DNA from: UBA6115 sp050952935
Lineage (GTDB): Bacteria > Bacillota > Clostridia > Christensenellales > Aristaeellaceae
Length of the DNA stretch: 64,000 bases
Assembly (NCBI GenBank): GCA_050952935.1
Contig: JBMNLS010000001.1
Span: 806,001-870,000, forward strand
Reading direction: 5' to 3'
Part shown: positions 41,653-51,636 of the stretch, piece by piece
Layout of the letters: each line of letters starts with the position of its first letter
Numbering within the stretch: the stretch's first letter is position 1
Translations under genes and position numbers: made by a program
The notes under the pieces: generated by a model
What the model saw: the letters and a program-made list of their open reading frames with translations, nothing else
Databases searched by the model: none
Told to the model about the DNA's origin: nothing

Positions 41653-42630
41653 ATGAAACGGATCAAACATCTTCTCTCTATTTTACTGGCGATTGCCCTG
41701 ATGATGCCTTTCTTCGCTTTTGCGGGGGAGAAGGTGCCTGTGATCGGCATCCTTCAGTATGTGCAGCATGGCGCGCTGGACTCAGCCCGGGAAGGCTTTT
41801 TGAAAGCATTGGAAGAGGAAGGCTATGTGCCTGGAGAAAACATCACCATTGACTATCAGAACGGACAGGCCGATCAAAGCACCTGCGCCTCGGTGGCGGA
41901 TAAGTTTGTGGCCGATGGGGTTGACCTGATGCTGGGCATCGCCACCCCTGCCGTTTTGGCCCTGGCCGGGAAAACCGACAGTGTCCCGATTCTGGGAACC
42001 GCGGTGACCGACTATGTGGAGGCGCGGCTGGTGAAAAGCAATGAGGCGCCCGGGTTTAACATCTCCGGCACCACGGACATGAACCCCATCAAGGATCAGA
42101 TCGCCCTCATCCAGCGCTTTGTGCCGGAGGCAAAGACCGTGGGCCTCATCTACACCGGCAGCGAGATCAACTCCCAGCTGCAGGCCACCATCGCTAAGGA
42201 GGAGATCGAAGCCCTGGGCATGGCCTGGACGGAGGTCACGGTGAACAACTCCAACGATGTGCAGCAGGCCATGCTGTCCCTGGTGGGCGGGTGTGATGTG
42301 ATCTATATCCCCACCGACAACGTGCTGGCTTCTTCCATGCCCATCGTGGCCGAGGTGGCGGTGGAGCAGAAGCGCCCGGTTATCTGCGGGGACGCGGGCA
42401 TGGTGAAGGAGGGTGGGCAGTTCACCCTGGCGATTGACTACTACAAGCTGGGCGAGCAGACAGGCCATATGGCCGCCCGCATCCTCAGGGGTGAGGCGGA
42501 GGTGAGCGCCATGCCCATCGAGCGCCAGAGCGACTATTCCTATTATGTCAACAAGACGCTGTGTGAGGCCATCGGCCTTGAAATCCCCGAGGACATGCTG
42601 CCCTATGCCGAGGAGACCGCTGTGGAGTGA
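41653..42630 (+). CDS. ABC substrate-binding protein, TrpX-type (Phe T-box unit)
   Basis: 325 residues of the ABC_sub_bind family. The signal peptide (MKRIKHLLSILLAIALMMPF, cut after FAFA) has no lipobox. The mature protein begins VPVIGILQYVQHGALDSAREG and is strikingly similar to the protein at 43059. Shared blocks are CASVADKFVAD, LMLGIATPAVL, AVTDYVEARL, FNISGTTDMNP, IYTGSEINSQ and VNNSNDVQQA. No permease or ATPase follows before the next T-box, so this binding protein probably delivers its ligand to the permease at 44083. The ligand is predicted to be phenylalanine from the UUC specifier. AAGGAGG precedes the ATG. Confidence 0.9.
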   Translation: MKRIKHLLSILLAIALMMPFFAFAGEKVPVIGILQYVQHGALDSAREGFLKALEEEGYVPGENITIDYQNGQADQSTCASVADKFVADGVDLMLGIATPAVLALAGKTDSVPILGTAVTDYVEARLVKSNEAPGFNISGTTDMNPIKDQIALIQRFVPEAKTVGLIYTGSEINSQLQATIAKEEIEALGMAWTEVTVNNSNDVQQAMLSLVGGCDVIYIPTDNVLASSMPIVAEVAVEQKRPVICGDAGMVKEGGQFTLAIDYYKLGEQTGHMAARILRGEAEVSAMPIERQSDYSYYVNKTLCEAIGLEIPEDMLPYAEETAVE

Positions 42631-42739
42631 ACGACCTGCGGCGCCGCCGGCGCCCCTTATCCGGACGGATCGGCATTGTACTAAGCCTGTATTTTAGCCT
42701 GATTCAACGTTTTTGGCTAAAAAGTGACCAAAAAGCACA

Positions 42740-42769
42740 TTGGAAGCCTGCCCGCATTCTGTATACAAT
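42740..42769 (+). promoter_or_regulatory. promoter of the Tyr T-box operon
   Basis: TTGGAA, then TATACAAT 16 bases on, about 12 bases before the T-box leader. It makes this unit independent of the Phe unit upstream. Confidence 0.7.
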
Positions 42770-42780
42770 CTGCGCAAGGG

Positions 42781-43024
42781 CTGTGATCAGGAACAGGTAG
42801 CCGCCCCCAACCCCTTCAAGAGAGCTTCCGGTTGGTGCGAGGAGGCAAGGGCAGGGCAGTGAGTACATCCTGGGAGCCGCGGGCTGAACGCAGAGTAGGC
42901 CTGGCCGGATTCCCTCCGTTACAGGGGAAGGCAATGTCAGTTGCCCTGAGCTGTCTGAAGGGACAGGAACATGAGGTGGTACCGCGAATCACTCGCCCTC
43001 TGCAATGCGCAGGGGGCGTTTTTG
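42781..43024 (+). ncRNA. T-box riboswitch, apparent Tyr (UAC) specifier
   Basis: Stem I: lower helix CAGGA/UCCUG, AGGUA loop-E strand at 42795-42799, apical AGAGAGC...GGUUGGUG, and upper helices GCCC/GGGC and CCCUU/AAGGG. The specifier-loop 3' strand GUGAGUACA gives UAC at 42864-42866, followed by A. The T-box core TGAGGTGGTACCGCG is at 42972-42986. The terminator CGCCCTCTGC...GCAGGGGGCG with T5 is at 42994-43024. Uncharged tRNA-Tyr should allow transcription of the complete transporter operon downstream. Confidence 0.9.
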
Positions 43025-43058
43025 ATTAAAACACAGCAATTTAAGGAGGACTCTAAGG

Positions 43059-44027
43059 ATGAAACGGATGAAAATGATCACAGCGGCGTTGTTGGTGCTG
43101 GCGCTCCTGCTGCCGGGGCTGTCCCTGGCGGAAGACAAGCCCGTGGTGGGCATCCTTCAGTATGTGCAGCACCCGGCGCTGGACGCCGCCCGGGAAGGCT
43201 TTCTGAAGGGCCTGGCGGAGGCGGGCTTTGTGGATGGTGAAAATGTGACCATCGTGTATGAAAACGGCCAGGCCAGCCAGGACATCTGCGCTTCCGTCGC
43301 CGACAAATTCGTGGCTGATAAGGTGAACCTGATGCTGGGCATCGCCACCCCTGCCGTCCTGTCCCTGGCGGGCAAAACCGATGCCACGCCTATCCTGGGC
43401 ACCGCGGTGACCGACTATGTGGGGGCAAGGCTGGCCAACAGCAACGAAGCGCCCGGCTTTAACATTTCCGGCACCACCGACATGAACCCGGTAGCCGACC
43501 AGATCAAGCTGATCAAGCGTTTCATGCCTGAGGCCAAGACCGTGGGCATCCTCTACACCGGCAGCGAGATCAACTCCCAAACCCAGGTGAAGATGGCGCT
43601 GGAGGAGATCAAGAACCAGGGGATGGAGGCGGTGGAGGTCACCGTCAACAACTCCAACGACGTGCAGCAGGCCGTGCAAAGCCTGGTGAATCGGGTAGAT
43701 GTGATCTACCTGCCCACGGACAACATCATCTCCTCCTCCATCCCCATTGTGACGGAGGAAGCCATGAAGGCGGGCGTGCCCCTCTCCTGCGGCGAGGAGG
43801 CCCAGGTCAAGGGCGGCGGCACCTTCACCCTGGGGGTCAGCTACTTCCGCCTGGGCGAGCAGACGGGCCGGATGGCCGCCCAGATTTTGAAAGGCGAGGC
43901 GAAGGTAGGGGAGATGCCCATCCAGAGCCAGACGGATTTTGAGTTTCTCATCAACAAAACCGCCTGTGACGCCCTTGGCCTGACCATCCCGGAGGATTTA
44001 GCGGCTTTTGCCATTGAAACGGAATAA
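43059..44027 (+). CDS. ABC substrate-binding protein, TrpX-type (Tyr T-box operon)
   Basis: 322 residues. The signal peptide (MKRMKMITAALLVLALLLPG, cut after LSLA) has no lipobox. The mature part starts PVVGILQYVQHPALDAAREG. It is a close paralogue of the protein at 41653 and a distant one of that at 5421. Differences from the Phe-unit protein cluster in the second lobe (VPLSCGEEAQVKGGGTFTLG against RPVICGDAGMVKEGGQFTLA), where ligand side-chain contacts are plausible. The ligand is predicted to be tyrosine from the UAC specifier. It is the first gene of its operon, and an intercistronic hairpin at 44041 precedes the permease. Confidence 0.9.
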   Translation: MKRMKMITAALLVLALLLPGLSLAEDKPVVGILQYVQHPALDAAREGFLKGLAEAGFVDGENVTIVYENGQASQDICASVADKFVADKVNLMLGIATPAVLSLAGKTDATPILGTAVTDYVGARLANSNEAPGFNISGTTDMNPVADQIKLIKRFMPEAKTVGILYTGSEINSQTQVKMALEEIKNQGMEAVEVTVNNSNDVQQAVQSLVNRVDVIYLPTDNIISSSIPIVTEEAMKAGVPLSCGEEAQVKGGGTFTLGVSYFRLGEQTGRMAAQILKGEAKVGEMPIQSQTDFEFLINKTACDALGLTIPEDLAAFAIETE

Positions 44028-44040
44028 GTAGTCAATCGTC

Positions 44041-44067
44041 GCCCCGCCGGGTTCATCCCGGCGGGGC
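44041..44067 (+). terminator. intercistronic hairpin between binding protein and permease
   Basis: GCCCCGCCGGG, 5-base loop, CCCGGCGGGGC, then only three T. A strong stem with a weak T-run at this place usually lowers permease/ATPase expression relative to the binding protein. Confidence 0.65.
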
Positions 44068-44082
44068 TTTGGAGGGAAAACT

Positions 44083-44994
44083 GTGGAACAAGTGCTGCTG
44101 GGCGCCCTGTCGCTGGGGCTGTTGTGGTCCATCATGGCCCTGGGGGTGTATATCACCTACCGGGTGCTGGACATTGCCGACCTGTCGGTGGAGGGCACCT
44201 TTACCTTGGGGGCCGCTGTGACGGCCCAGATGATCTATACCGGGCAAAGCCCTTTTCTGGGCATGCTGGCTTCCCTGGGGGCGGGGCTTGCGGCAGGGTT
44301 GGTGACGGGGCTTTTGCACACCAAGCTCAAAATCCCGGCGCTGCTCTCGGGCATTCTTACCATGATAGCGCTGTATTCGGTGAACCTGCGGGTGATGGGG
44401 AAGGCCAACCTCTCCCTGCTGCGGCTGGACACCGCCTACACCCGCATTGGCGGCTGGATGGGGCTTGACAAGACTTGGTCGGTGATTTTGACGGGGGCGG
44501 TCATGTCTGTGGCCCTGGTGCTCATCCTCTACTGGTTTTTTGGAACGGAATTGGGCAGCGCCATCCGGGCCACTGGCAACAACCCCAACATGGTCAGGGC
44601 CCAGGGCATCCACACCGACACCACGGTGATCATTGGCCTAATGCTTTCAAACGGGCTGGTGGCCCTCTCAGGCGCCCTCATCGCCCAGTCCCAGAACTAT
44701 GCGGATGTGCAGATGGGTGTGGGCGCCATTGTGATCGGCCTTGCCAGCCTCATCATCGGCGAGGTGCTGTTTGCCCGGAACAATTTCCTCAGCCGCCTAT
44801 TTTCCATGCTTTTTGGCGCCGTCACCTACCGGGTGATCATCGCCCTGGTGCTGCGGCTGGGCATGCCGGCGGACGACCTGAAGCTTTTCACCGCGCTGAC
44901 GGTGGTGCTGGCGCTGTTTTTGCCCCGCCTTAAAGAGATGCGTGAAACCGCCCGCCACATCACGAAAGGGAACAATCGCCATGCTGACCATTGA
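44083..44994 (+). CDS. ABC transporter permease, TrpXYZ-type (Tyr T-box operon)
   Basis: 303 residues from a GTG with GGAGGGAAAACT upstream. About eight hydrophobic segments. Signature regions match the permease at 4509: GVYITYRVLDIADLSVEGTF, RATGNNPNMVRAQGI (probable ATPase-contact loop) and SNGLVALSGALIAQSQNYAD. It is the only permease near the two closely related binding proteins and so may serve both. The next gene overlaps it by 14 bases, the same as in the Trp operon, which supports an origin by duplication of a whole transporter unit. Confidence 0.9.
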   Translation: MEQVLLGALSLGLLWSIMALGVYITYRVLDIADLSVEGTFTLGAAVTAQMIYTGQSPFLGMLASLGAGLAAGLVTGLLHTKLKIPALLSGILTMIALYSVNLRVMGKANLSLLRLDTAYTRIGGWMGLDKTWSVILTGAVMSVALVLILYWFFGTELGSAIRATGNNPNMVRAQGIHTDTTVIIGLMLSNGLVALSGALIAQSQNYADVQMGVGAIVIGLASLIIGEVLFARNNFLSRLFSMLFGAVTYRVIIALVLRLGMPADDLKLFTALTVVLALFLPRLKEMRETARHITKGNNRHADH

Positions 44995-45775
44995 ACACCT
45001 GTCAAAGACCTTTAACCCCGGCACCGTCAACGAAAAGCTGGCGCTGGATGATGTGAGCCTGTACCTGGCCCCGGGGGATTTTGTTACGGTTATCGGCGGC
45101 AACGGGGCGGGGAAATCCACCCTGCTCAACTGCGTGGCGGGCGTCTACCGGCAGGATCATGGCTCCATCCGCGTCAACGGCACTGTGCTGGACAGGCTGC
45201 CCGAGTATAAGCGGGCGAAGCATTTGGGCCGGGTGTTTCAGGACCCGCTGATGGGTACCGCCGCCGACATGGAAATTGAGGAAAACCTGGCCCTGGCTTT
45301 TAGAAGGGGGAAAAGGCGCACCCTGGCCTGGGGGGTGAAAGGGCAGGAGCGGGAGCGGTACAAAGAGCTGCTGGCTTCTCTTGGCCTGGGGCTGGAGGAG
45401 CGTATGAACCAAAAGGTGCGCCTGCTTTCCGGCGGCCAGCGCCAGGCGCTGACCCTGCTGATGGCCACCATCGGCTCCCCCAAACTGCTTCTGCTTGACG
45501 AGCACACGGCGGCCCTTGACCCTAAAACCGCTAAAAAGGTGCTGGCGCTTAGCGATCAGTTCATCAGCGATATGGGCCTTACCTGCATGATGGTGACCCA
45601 CAACATGCGGGACGCCATCCAGTACGGCAACCGGCTGATCATGATGAGCCAGGGCCGCATCATCCTGGATGTGGATGGCGAGGAAAAGAAAAAGCTGACG
45701 GTGGAAAGCCTCATCCGGCGCTTCTCTGAGCAAAGCGGGGACGAGGTGATGAATGACCGGATGCTGCTAAGCTGA
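44981..45775 (+). CDS. ABC transporter ATPase, TrpXYZ-type (Tyr T-box operon)
   Basis: 264 residues from ATG 44981, with AAAGGG upstream; a longer in-frame reading lacks a ribosome site. Walker A is GGNGAGKS, the signature is LSGGQRQALTL, Walker B is LLLLDEHTAALDPKT and the switch His is in MMVTHNMRDA. It resembles the ATPase at 3749 throughout (for example TFNPGTVNEKLAL against TYNPGTVREMGL). It completes the operon; glyS begins after a separate promoter. Confidence 0.9.
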   Translation: MLTIEHLSKTFNPGTVNEKLALDDVSLYLAPGDFVTVIGGNGAGKSTLLNCVAGVYRQDHGSIRVNGTVLDRLPEYKRAKHLGRVFQDPLMGTAADMEIEENLALAFRRGKRRTLAWGVKGQERERYKELLASLGLGLEERMNQKVRLLSGGQRQALTLLMATIGSPKLLLLDEHTAALDPKTAKKVLALSDQFISDMGLTCMMVTHNMRDAIQYGNRLIMMSQGRIILDVDGEEKKKLTVESLIRRFSEQSGDEVMNDRMLLS

Positions 45776-45814
45776 GGAATCCCCCGGAAACACGCCTGAA
45801 AACAGCCATATTTC

Positions 45815-45844
45815 TTGACAATTAAGCTCTTAGGGTCGTATGAT
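45815..45844 (+). promoter_or_regulatory. glyS promoter
   Basis: TTGACA, 18-base spacer, TATGAT, giving a leader of about 20 bases. No T-box precedes this tRNA synthetase. Confidence 0.75.
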
Positions 45845-45871
45845 GGGATGACTATGTGAGGAGGTCTTCCC

Positions 45872-47257
45872 ATGGCTTTGACAATGGACAAGTTGGTGGC
45901 GCTGTGCAAAGTGCGCGGGTTTATTTTTGCGGGCAGCGAGATTTATGGCGGGCTCGCCAACACCTGGGACTATGGCCCGCTGGGGGTTGAGTTCAAAAAC
46001 AATGTAAAGCGCGCCTGGTGGCAGAAATTTGTTCAGGAATCGGACACCAATGTGGGGCTGGACAGCGCGATTCTCATGAACCGCAATGTGTGGGTGGCCT
46101 CGGGTCATGTGGGCAGTTTCAATGATCCCCTCATGGACTGCCGCGCCTGCAAGGCCCGCTTCCGGGCGGATCAGCTGATTGAGGACAACGCCAGGCAGAA
46201 GGGCGAATCCATTCAGGCGGACGGCTGGAGCAACGAGCGGATGGAAGCCTTTATCCAGGAACGGGGCATCGTTTGCCCCTCCTGTGGCAAAAATGACTTT
46301 ACCGGCATCCGAAAATTCAACATGATGTTTAAAACCCACCAGGGCGTGACGGAGGACGGCGCGGCGGAGATTTTTCTGCGCCCTGAAACCGCCCAGGGTA
46401 TTTTTGTGAACTTCAAAAACATCGTCCGCGCCACCAGGCGCAAGCTGCCCCTGGGCGTGGCTCAGATTGGCAAATCCTTCCGCAATGAGATCACCCCCGG
46501 CAATTTTATTTTCCGCACCAGGGAGTTTGAGCAGATGGAGCTGGAATTTTTCTGCTGCCCGGGGGAGGATCTGGAATGGTTTGACTACTGGCGCAGCTTC
46601 TGCCGGGATTGGCTGCTCTCCCTTGGCATCAAGGAGGAAAACCTGCGGCTCAGGGATCATAAGCCCGAGGAGCTGTCCCACTACTCCAAGGCCACCACAG
46701 ACTTTGAGTTCCTCTTCCCCTTTGGCTGGGGCGAATTGTGGGGCATTGCCGACCGCACCGATTACGACCTGAAACAGCATCAGCAGCACAGCGGCGAAAA
46801 CATGGAGTACATCGACCCTGTGACCAACGAACGCTTTATCCCCTATGTGGTGGAGCCCTCCCTGGGTGCTGACCGCATGGTTCTGGCTTTCCTGTGCAAC
46901 GCCTATGATGAGGAAGAGCTGGAAGGCGGCGACAGCCGCACGGTGCTTCGTTTGCATCCCGCGCTTGCCCCCTACAAGGTGGCGGTGCTGCCCCTGCAGA
47001 AGAACAAGCTGGGCGACAAGGCCCGGGAAGTATTCAAGATGCTCAGCCCCAGGATGATGGCCGACTATGACGAGTCCGGTTCCATCGGCAAGCGCTACCG
47101 CCGCCAGGATGAGGTGGGGACGCCTTTCTGCGTGACGGTGGATTTTGAGACCCTGGAAGACGGCGCTGTCACCGTCAGAGAGCGGGACAGCATGTCCCAG
47201 GAACGGGTGAGCCTGGAGCAGCTGACCAGCTACATCCAGGAGCGCATCGCGTTTTAA
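45872..47257 (+). CDS. glyS: glycine--tRNA ligase (single-chain, alpha2 class II)
   Basis: 461 residues, the length of the single-chain bacterial/eukaryotic-type GlyRS rather than the GlyQ/GlyS heterotetramer. Diagnostic stretches: GSEIYGGLANTWDYGPLG near the N-terminus, a zinc-type insertion with CRACKARF and CPSCGKNDF, motif 2 around FLRPETAQGIFVNF and SFRNEITPGNFIFRTREFEQ, and motif 3 EPSLGADRMVLAFL. A C-terminal anticodon-binding domain follows (VAVLPLQKNKLGDKAREV). It charges tRNA-Gly with glycine in the cytoplasm. GAGGAGG stands upstream of the ATG. Confidence 0.96.
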   Translation: MALTMDKLVALCKVRGFIFAGSEIYGGLANTWDYGPLGVEFKNNVKRAWWQKFVQESDTNVGLDSAILMNRNVWVASGHVGSFNDPLMDCRACKARFRADQLIEDNARQKGESIQADGWSNERMEAFIQERGIVCPSCGKNDFTGIRKFNMMFKTHQGVTEDGAAEIFLRPETAQGIFVNFKNIVRATRRKLPLGVAQIGKSFRNEITPGNFIFRTREFEQMELEFFCCPGEDLEWFDYWRSFCRDWLLSLGIKEENLRLRDHKPEELSHYSKATTDFEFLFPFGWGELWGIADRTDYDLKQHQQHSGENMEYIDPVTNERFIPYVVEPSLGADRMVLAFLCNAYDEEELEGGDSRTVLRLHPALAPYKVAVLPLQKNKLGDKAREVFKMLSPRMMADYDESGSIGKRYRRQDEVGTPFCVTVDFETLEDGAVTVRERDSMSQERVSLEQLTSYIQERIAF

Positions 47258-47288
47258 GGCAGCGCCCGGAATCCGAAAGGAGGACACC

Positions 47289-50054
47289 GTGTCCAACCCC
47301 TATCAAAACCAATCCCCGCCCCGCCGCCGCCGTGCGGACAGGCATTATCAGGAAAGGGTGGATGAAGCGCCCAGGCGCGCGGCTTTTCCGCCGGAGGAAG
47401 AGCAGGCCCCCATGCCCCTGGTCGGCTATGACGCCGCCACAAGGCCAAGGCCTCAGGCTCCTCAGGCGCCCGACATGCGCCCGGCGCCCCGGGTCTATCA
47501 GGAGGAGGACTATGCTCCGCCCCGCCGGGATCCTGAGCCCTATCGCCAGGATCATTACAATGATAATTATTACGATGATGACCCGCCTCCCCGCCGCTGG
47601 CCAGCGGTGCTGGCAGGGCTTTTGGTGCTGGTGATAGCTCTGCTTGCCGCCTCCTATTTCCTGATTCCCAAGAACGCCACGGGCATCCTGGGCAAGGCTA
47701 AAAAGGTGGCCTCCACGGTGGTGGATGGGGGGCTAAACCTGGTGGGCCTGGGAAAAAAGGAGCCCCCCACGCTGATTAAGTTTGAAACCCCTGAAACCCA
47801 GGTGTACACCGGGGTGAAAACCGTGTTCACCTTTACTGCCGATGGGCCCATTGAGGGTGTCAGGGTGCTTAACGCAGCGGGCGTTCCCATCATGGGGGCG
47901 GCGCTGCCGGTGGATCAGCCTGACAACAAGGTGTGGACGTTCAGCGCTGTCATAGATGAGCCCATTTCAGGGGCGCTGACAGCCGGTATCCAGTTTAACG
48001 ACACCTGGTATCAGACCGATCAATCGCTGAACCTGACGGTGATCAGCCCCAGCCCCGAACCCACCCCGGTACCTACGCCTGAACCAACGCTTGAGCCGAC
48101 GCCTGAACCCGCGCCGGAGGCGACCCCGGAGCCTGTGACAGAAGTAACGCCTCTGGTGGTGGGCGCGGCGCTTGAAACCCCTACCCCGGTGCCGGTGTCC
48201 CAGCTGCTGCCGGTGTTTACCCCGGCGCCTGAGCCCGTTGCTGAGGTGATCCCGCCTGAGTTCCCGGAGGAGGACATCCCCGAAGACATGCTGGTGTATG
48301 AGGACGCGACGGCATTGTACCCGGAAGAGGCGGCGGAGCTGCCGGCTGAGGAACTGCCGGATGACATGGTGGCAGCCGAGGAGCCCCAGCCTCTTTACCC
48401 GGAGGAGCAAGCGGCGGAGCCCCAGCCCCTCTACCCGGAGGAGCAGGTGGCTGAGACTATGCCCGTGACTGAGCCTGTGGCAGAGGTTATTCCCGAGATT
48501 CAGGCCACGCCTGAGCCCCTGCTTACAGTGCAGGCAGCGGAGGGAGCGGCGCCCGGCAAGCTGGGCATCGCGGAAGATGTGTGGCAGGGCGCTAAGAAGC
48601 AAAGCGGCTACAGCCGGGAGACACCCATCAACATGGGCCATGGCAGCGCCTATACGATTTATGAAGGCGGGGTCTTCACCTTCCGGGGGGATGCCTTCCG
48701 GCAAAACGCGGCCTTTGGCAATGCGACCCTCAACCTGAAGCAGCTCACCACCCTGTGGGAGAGTGAGATGGGCAGCATGCGCACCGGCGACTCGGGCACG
48801 CTGTACGGCATGGGCTGGACAGGGCAGCCCGCCATCATCAAGTGGTCGGTTGAAATCCGCGACATGATGAACCTGAATGAGGACAAGAAGGCCGTGAAGG
48901 CTCTGAAGGAAGTTATCGCGGCGGGGCAGGATGGCAAGGTCTACTTTGTTGACCTGAACGATGGCGTGAAAACCCGCGAGCCCATTGATGTGGGATTCCC
49001 GCTTAAAGGCAGTGTGGCCGTGGACACCCAGGGCCGCCCCATCATCGCCTTTGGCCAGGGCATCTCCAAACTGCCCAGCAAAACCGGCGCCATTGGCCTT
49101 CATGTGTATAACCTGATCGACCAAAAGCAGCTGATGTTCTTAAACGGCCGTCGTACGGACAAGCAGAAGCAGTATTCCACCAACGGAGCCTTTGACGGCA
49201 CGGCTCTGTTTGACCTAAACAGCGATTCCATGGTGGTGGCGGGTGAAAACGGCCTGCTTTACACCATCAAGCTGAATTCCGTTTTTGACTATCTGGATAA
49301 GAAAACCATCACCCTGGACCCCCAGACCATTTACCTGAGAAGCAAAACGTCCAAGCAAAAAGATCCCACGGTGAGTGTGGAGAGCAGCGTGGCCATGTAC
49401 GGCCCCTATGCCTACTACGCCGACCGGCAGGGCATTCTGCGCTGCGTGGACACCACCAGCATGCAGACCTTGTGGGCCTTTGATACCGGGGACAACACCG
49501 ATGCCACCGTGGCCCTGGAGCTGGATGGGAACGGCGGCCTGGGGCTGTACACCGGCACCACGGTGTTTGCCCGCCTGAGGAGGGACAAGAACGCCGTGAT
49601 CCGACGCATGGACGCCCTCACGGGCGAGGTGGTATGGGAGCAGAAGGTAGAGGCTGCCTACGATAAGGAAGAGCGCAGCGGGGTGAAGGCCAGCCCCGTG
49701 GTGGGCCAAAAAAGCATCGGTCATCTGGTGATTTTCACCGTGAACGAAACCGCTGAAGGCGCGACTGTGCTGGCCATGGACAAGCAGACCGGCGCCACCG
49801 CCTGGCGGATGCCCATTGCCGGCGGCGCCATCTCAAGCCCGGTGGCGGTGTATGATGAGGGCGGCCAGGCCGTGATCATCCAGGCGGCGCTGGACGGCAA
49901 GGTGTATATGCTGGACGGACTCACCGGCCAGATGCATCACACCCTGGATTTGGGCGGCCGGATTGAGGCTTCCCCCGCGGTGTATAACGATGTGCTGGTG
50001 ATTGCCACCTCCAGCCGGGACAACCACAAGCTCTACGGCATCCGCATCGAATAA
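47289..50054 (+). CDS. membrane-anchored PQQ-type beta-propeller protein with Pro/Glu-rich stalk
   Basis: 921 residues from a GTG with AAAGGAGG upstream. A Pro/Arg-rich cytoplasmic head (1-103) is followed by one membrane helix (~104-126). A beta domain (~150-250) leads to a stalk of PT/PE repeats (EPTPVPTPEPTLEPTPEPAP and onward, ~255-410) that includes a 12-residue tandem duplication (EPQPLYPEEQAA). The last ~480 residues form a beta-propeller with PQQ-like repeats (GKVYFVDLNDG, LRCVDTTSMQTLWAFDTGDN, VLAMDKQTGATAWRM, GKVYMLDGLTG). No PQQ-enzyme catalytic residues are evident. A binding or scaffolding role at the cell surface is likely. It lies 31 bases after glyS. Confidence 0.85.
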   Translation: MSNPYQNQSPPRRRRADRHYQERVDEAPRRAAFPPEEEQAPMPLVGYDAATRPRPQAPQAPDMRPAPRVYQEEDYAPPRRDPEPYRQDHYNDNYYDDDPPPRRWPAVLAGLLVLVIALLAASYFLIPKNATGILGKAKKVASTVVDGGLNLVGLGKKEPPTLIKFETPETQVYTGVKTVFTFTADGPIEGVRVLNAAGVPIMGAALPVDQPDNKVWTFSAVIDEPISGALTAGIQFNDTWYQTDQSLNLTVISPSPEPTPVPTPEPTLEPTPEPAPEATPEPVTEVTPLVVGAALETPTPVPVSQLLPVFTPAPEPVAEVIPPEFPEEDIPEDMLVYEDATALYPEEAAELPAEELPDDMVAAEEPQPLYPEEQAAEPQPLYPEEQVAETMPVTEPVAEVIPEIQATPEPLLTVQAAEGAAPGKLGIAEDVWQGAKKQSGYSRETPINMGHGSAYTIYEGGVFTFRGDAFRQNAAFGNATLNLKQLTTLWESEMGSMRTGDSGTLYGMGWTGQPAIIKWSVEIRDMMNLNEDKKAVKALKEVIAAGQDGKVYFVDLNDGVKTREPIDVGFPLKGSVAVDTQGRPIIAFGQGISKLPSKTGAIGLHVYNLIDQKQLMFLNGRRTDKQKQYSTNGAFDGTALFDLNSDSMVVAGENGLLYTIKLNSVFDYLDKKTITLDPQTIYLRSKTSKQKDPTVSVESSVAMYGPYAYYADRQGILRCVDTTSMQTLWAFDTGDNTDATVALELDGNGGLGLYTGTTVFARLRRDKNAVIRRMDALTGEVVWEQKVEAAYDKEERSGVKASPVVGQKSIGHLVIFTVNETAEGATVLAMDKQTGATAWRMPIAGGAISSPVAVYDEGGQAVIIQAALDGKVYMLDGLTGQMHHTLDLGGRIEASPAVYNDVLVIATSSRDNHKLYGIRIE
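48381..48452 (+). repeat. 36-bp tandem duplication in the stalk-coding region
   Basis: Two in-frame copies (48381-48416 and 48417-48452) encode EPQPLYPEEQAA and EPQPLYPEEQVA. The copies differ at a few synonymous sites, so the duplication is not brand new. Confidence 0.8.
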
Positions 50055-50124
50055 TGTTTTGGGGCGGGGCACAGCCCCGCCCGGATCGACCTTTTCTGGC
50101 AAGATCACGCAAAGGAGGCAAGGC

Positions 50125-51626
<1,502 letters not shown>

Positions 51627-51636
<10 letters not shown>

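Noticed and set aside
45776..45871. T-box in front of glyS
   Set aside because: The leader is only about 20 bases after a good promoter and contains neither the T-box core nor a terminator hairpin.
48381..48452. Repeats in the stalk region as a CRISPR-like or mobile repeat
   Set aside because: They are in-frame tandem coding duplications with no spacers.
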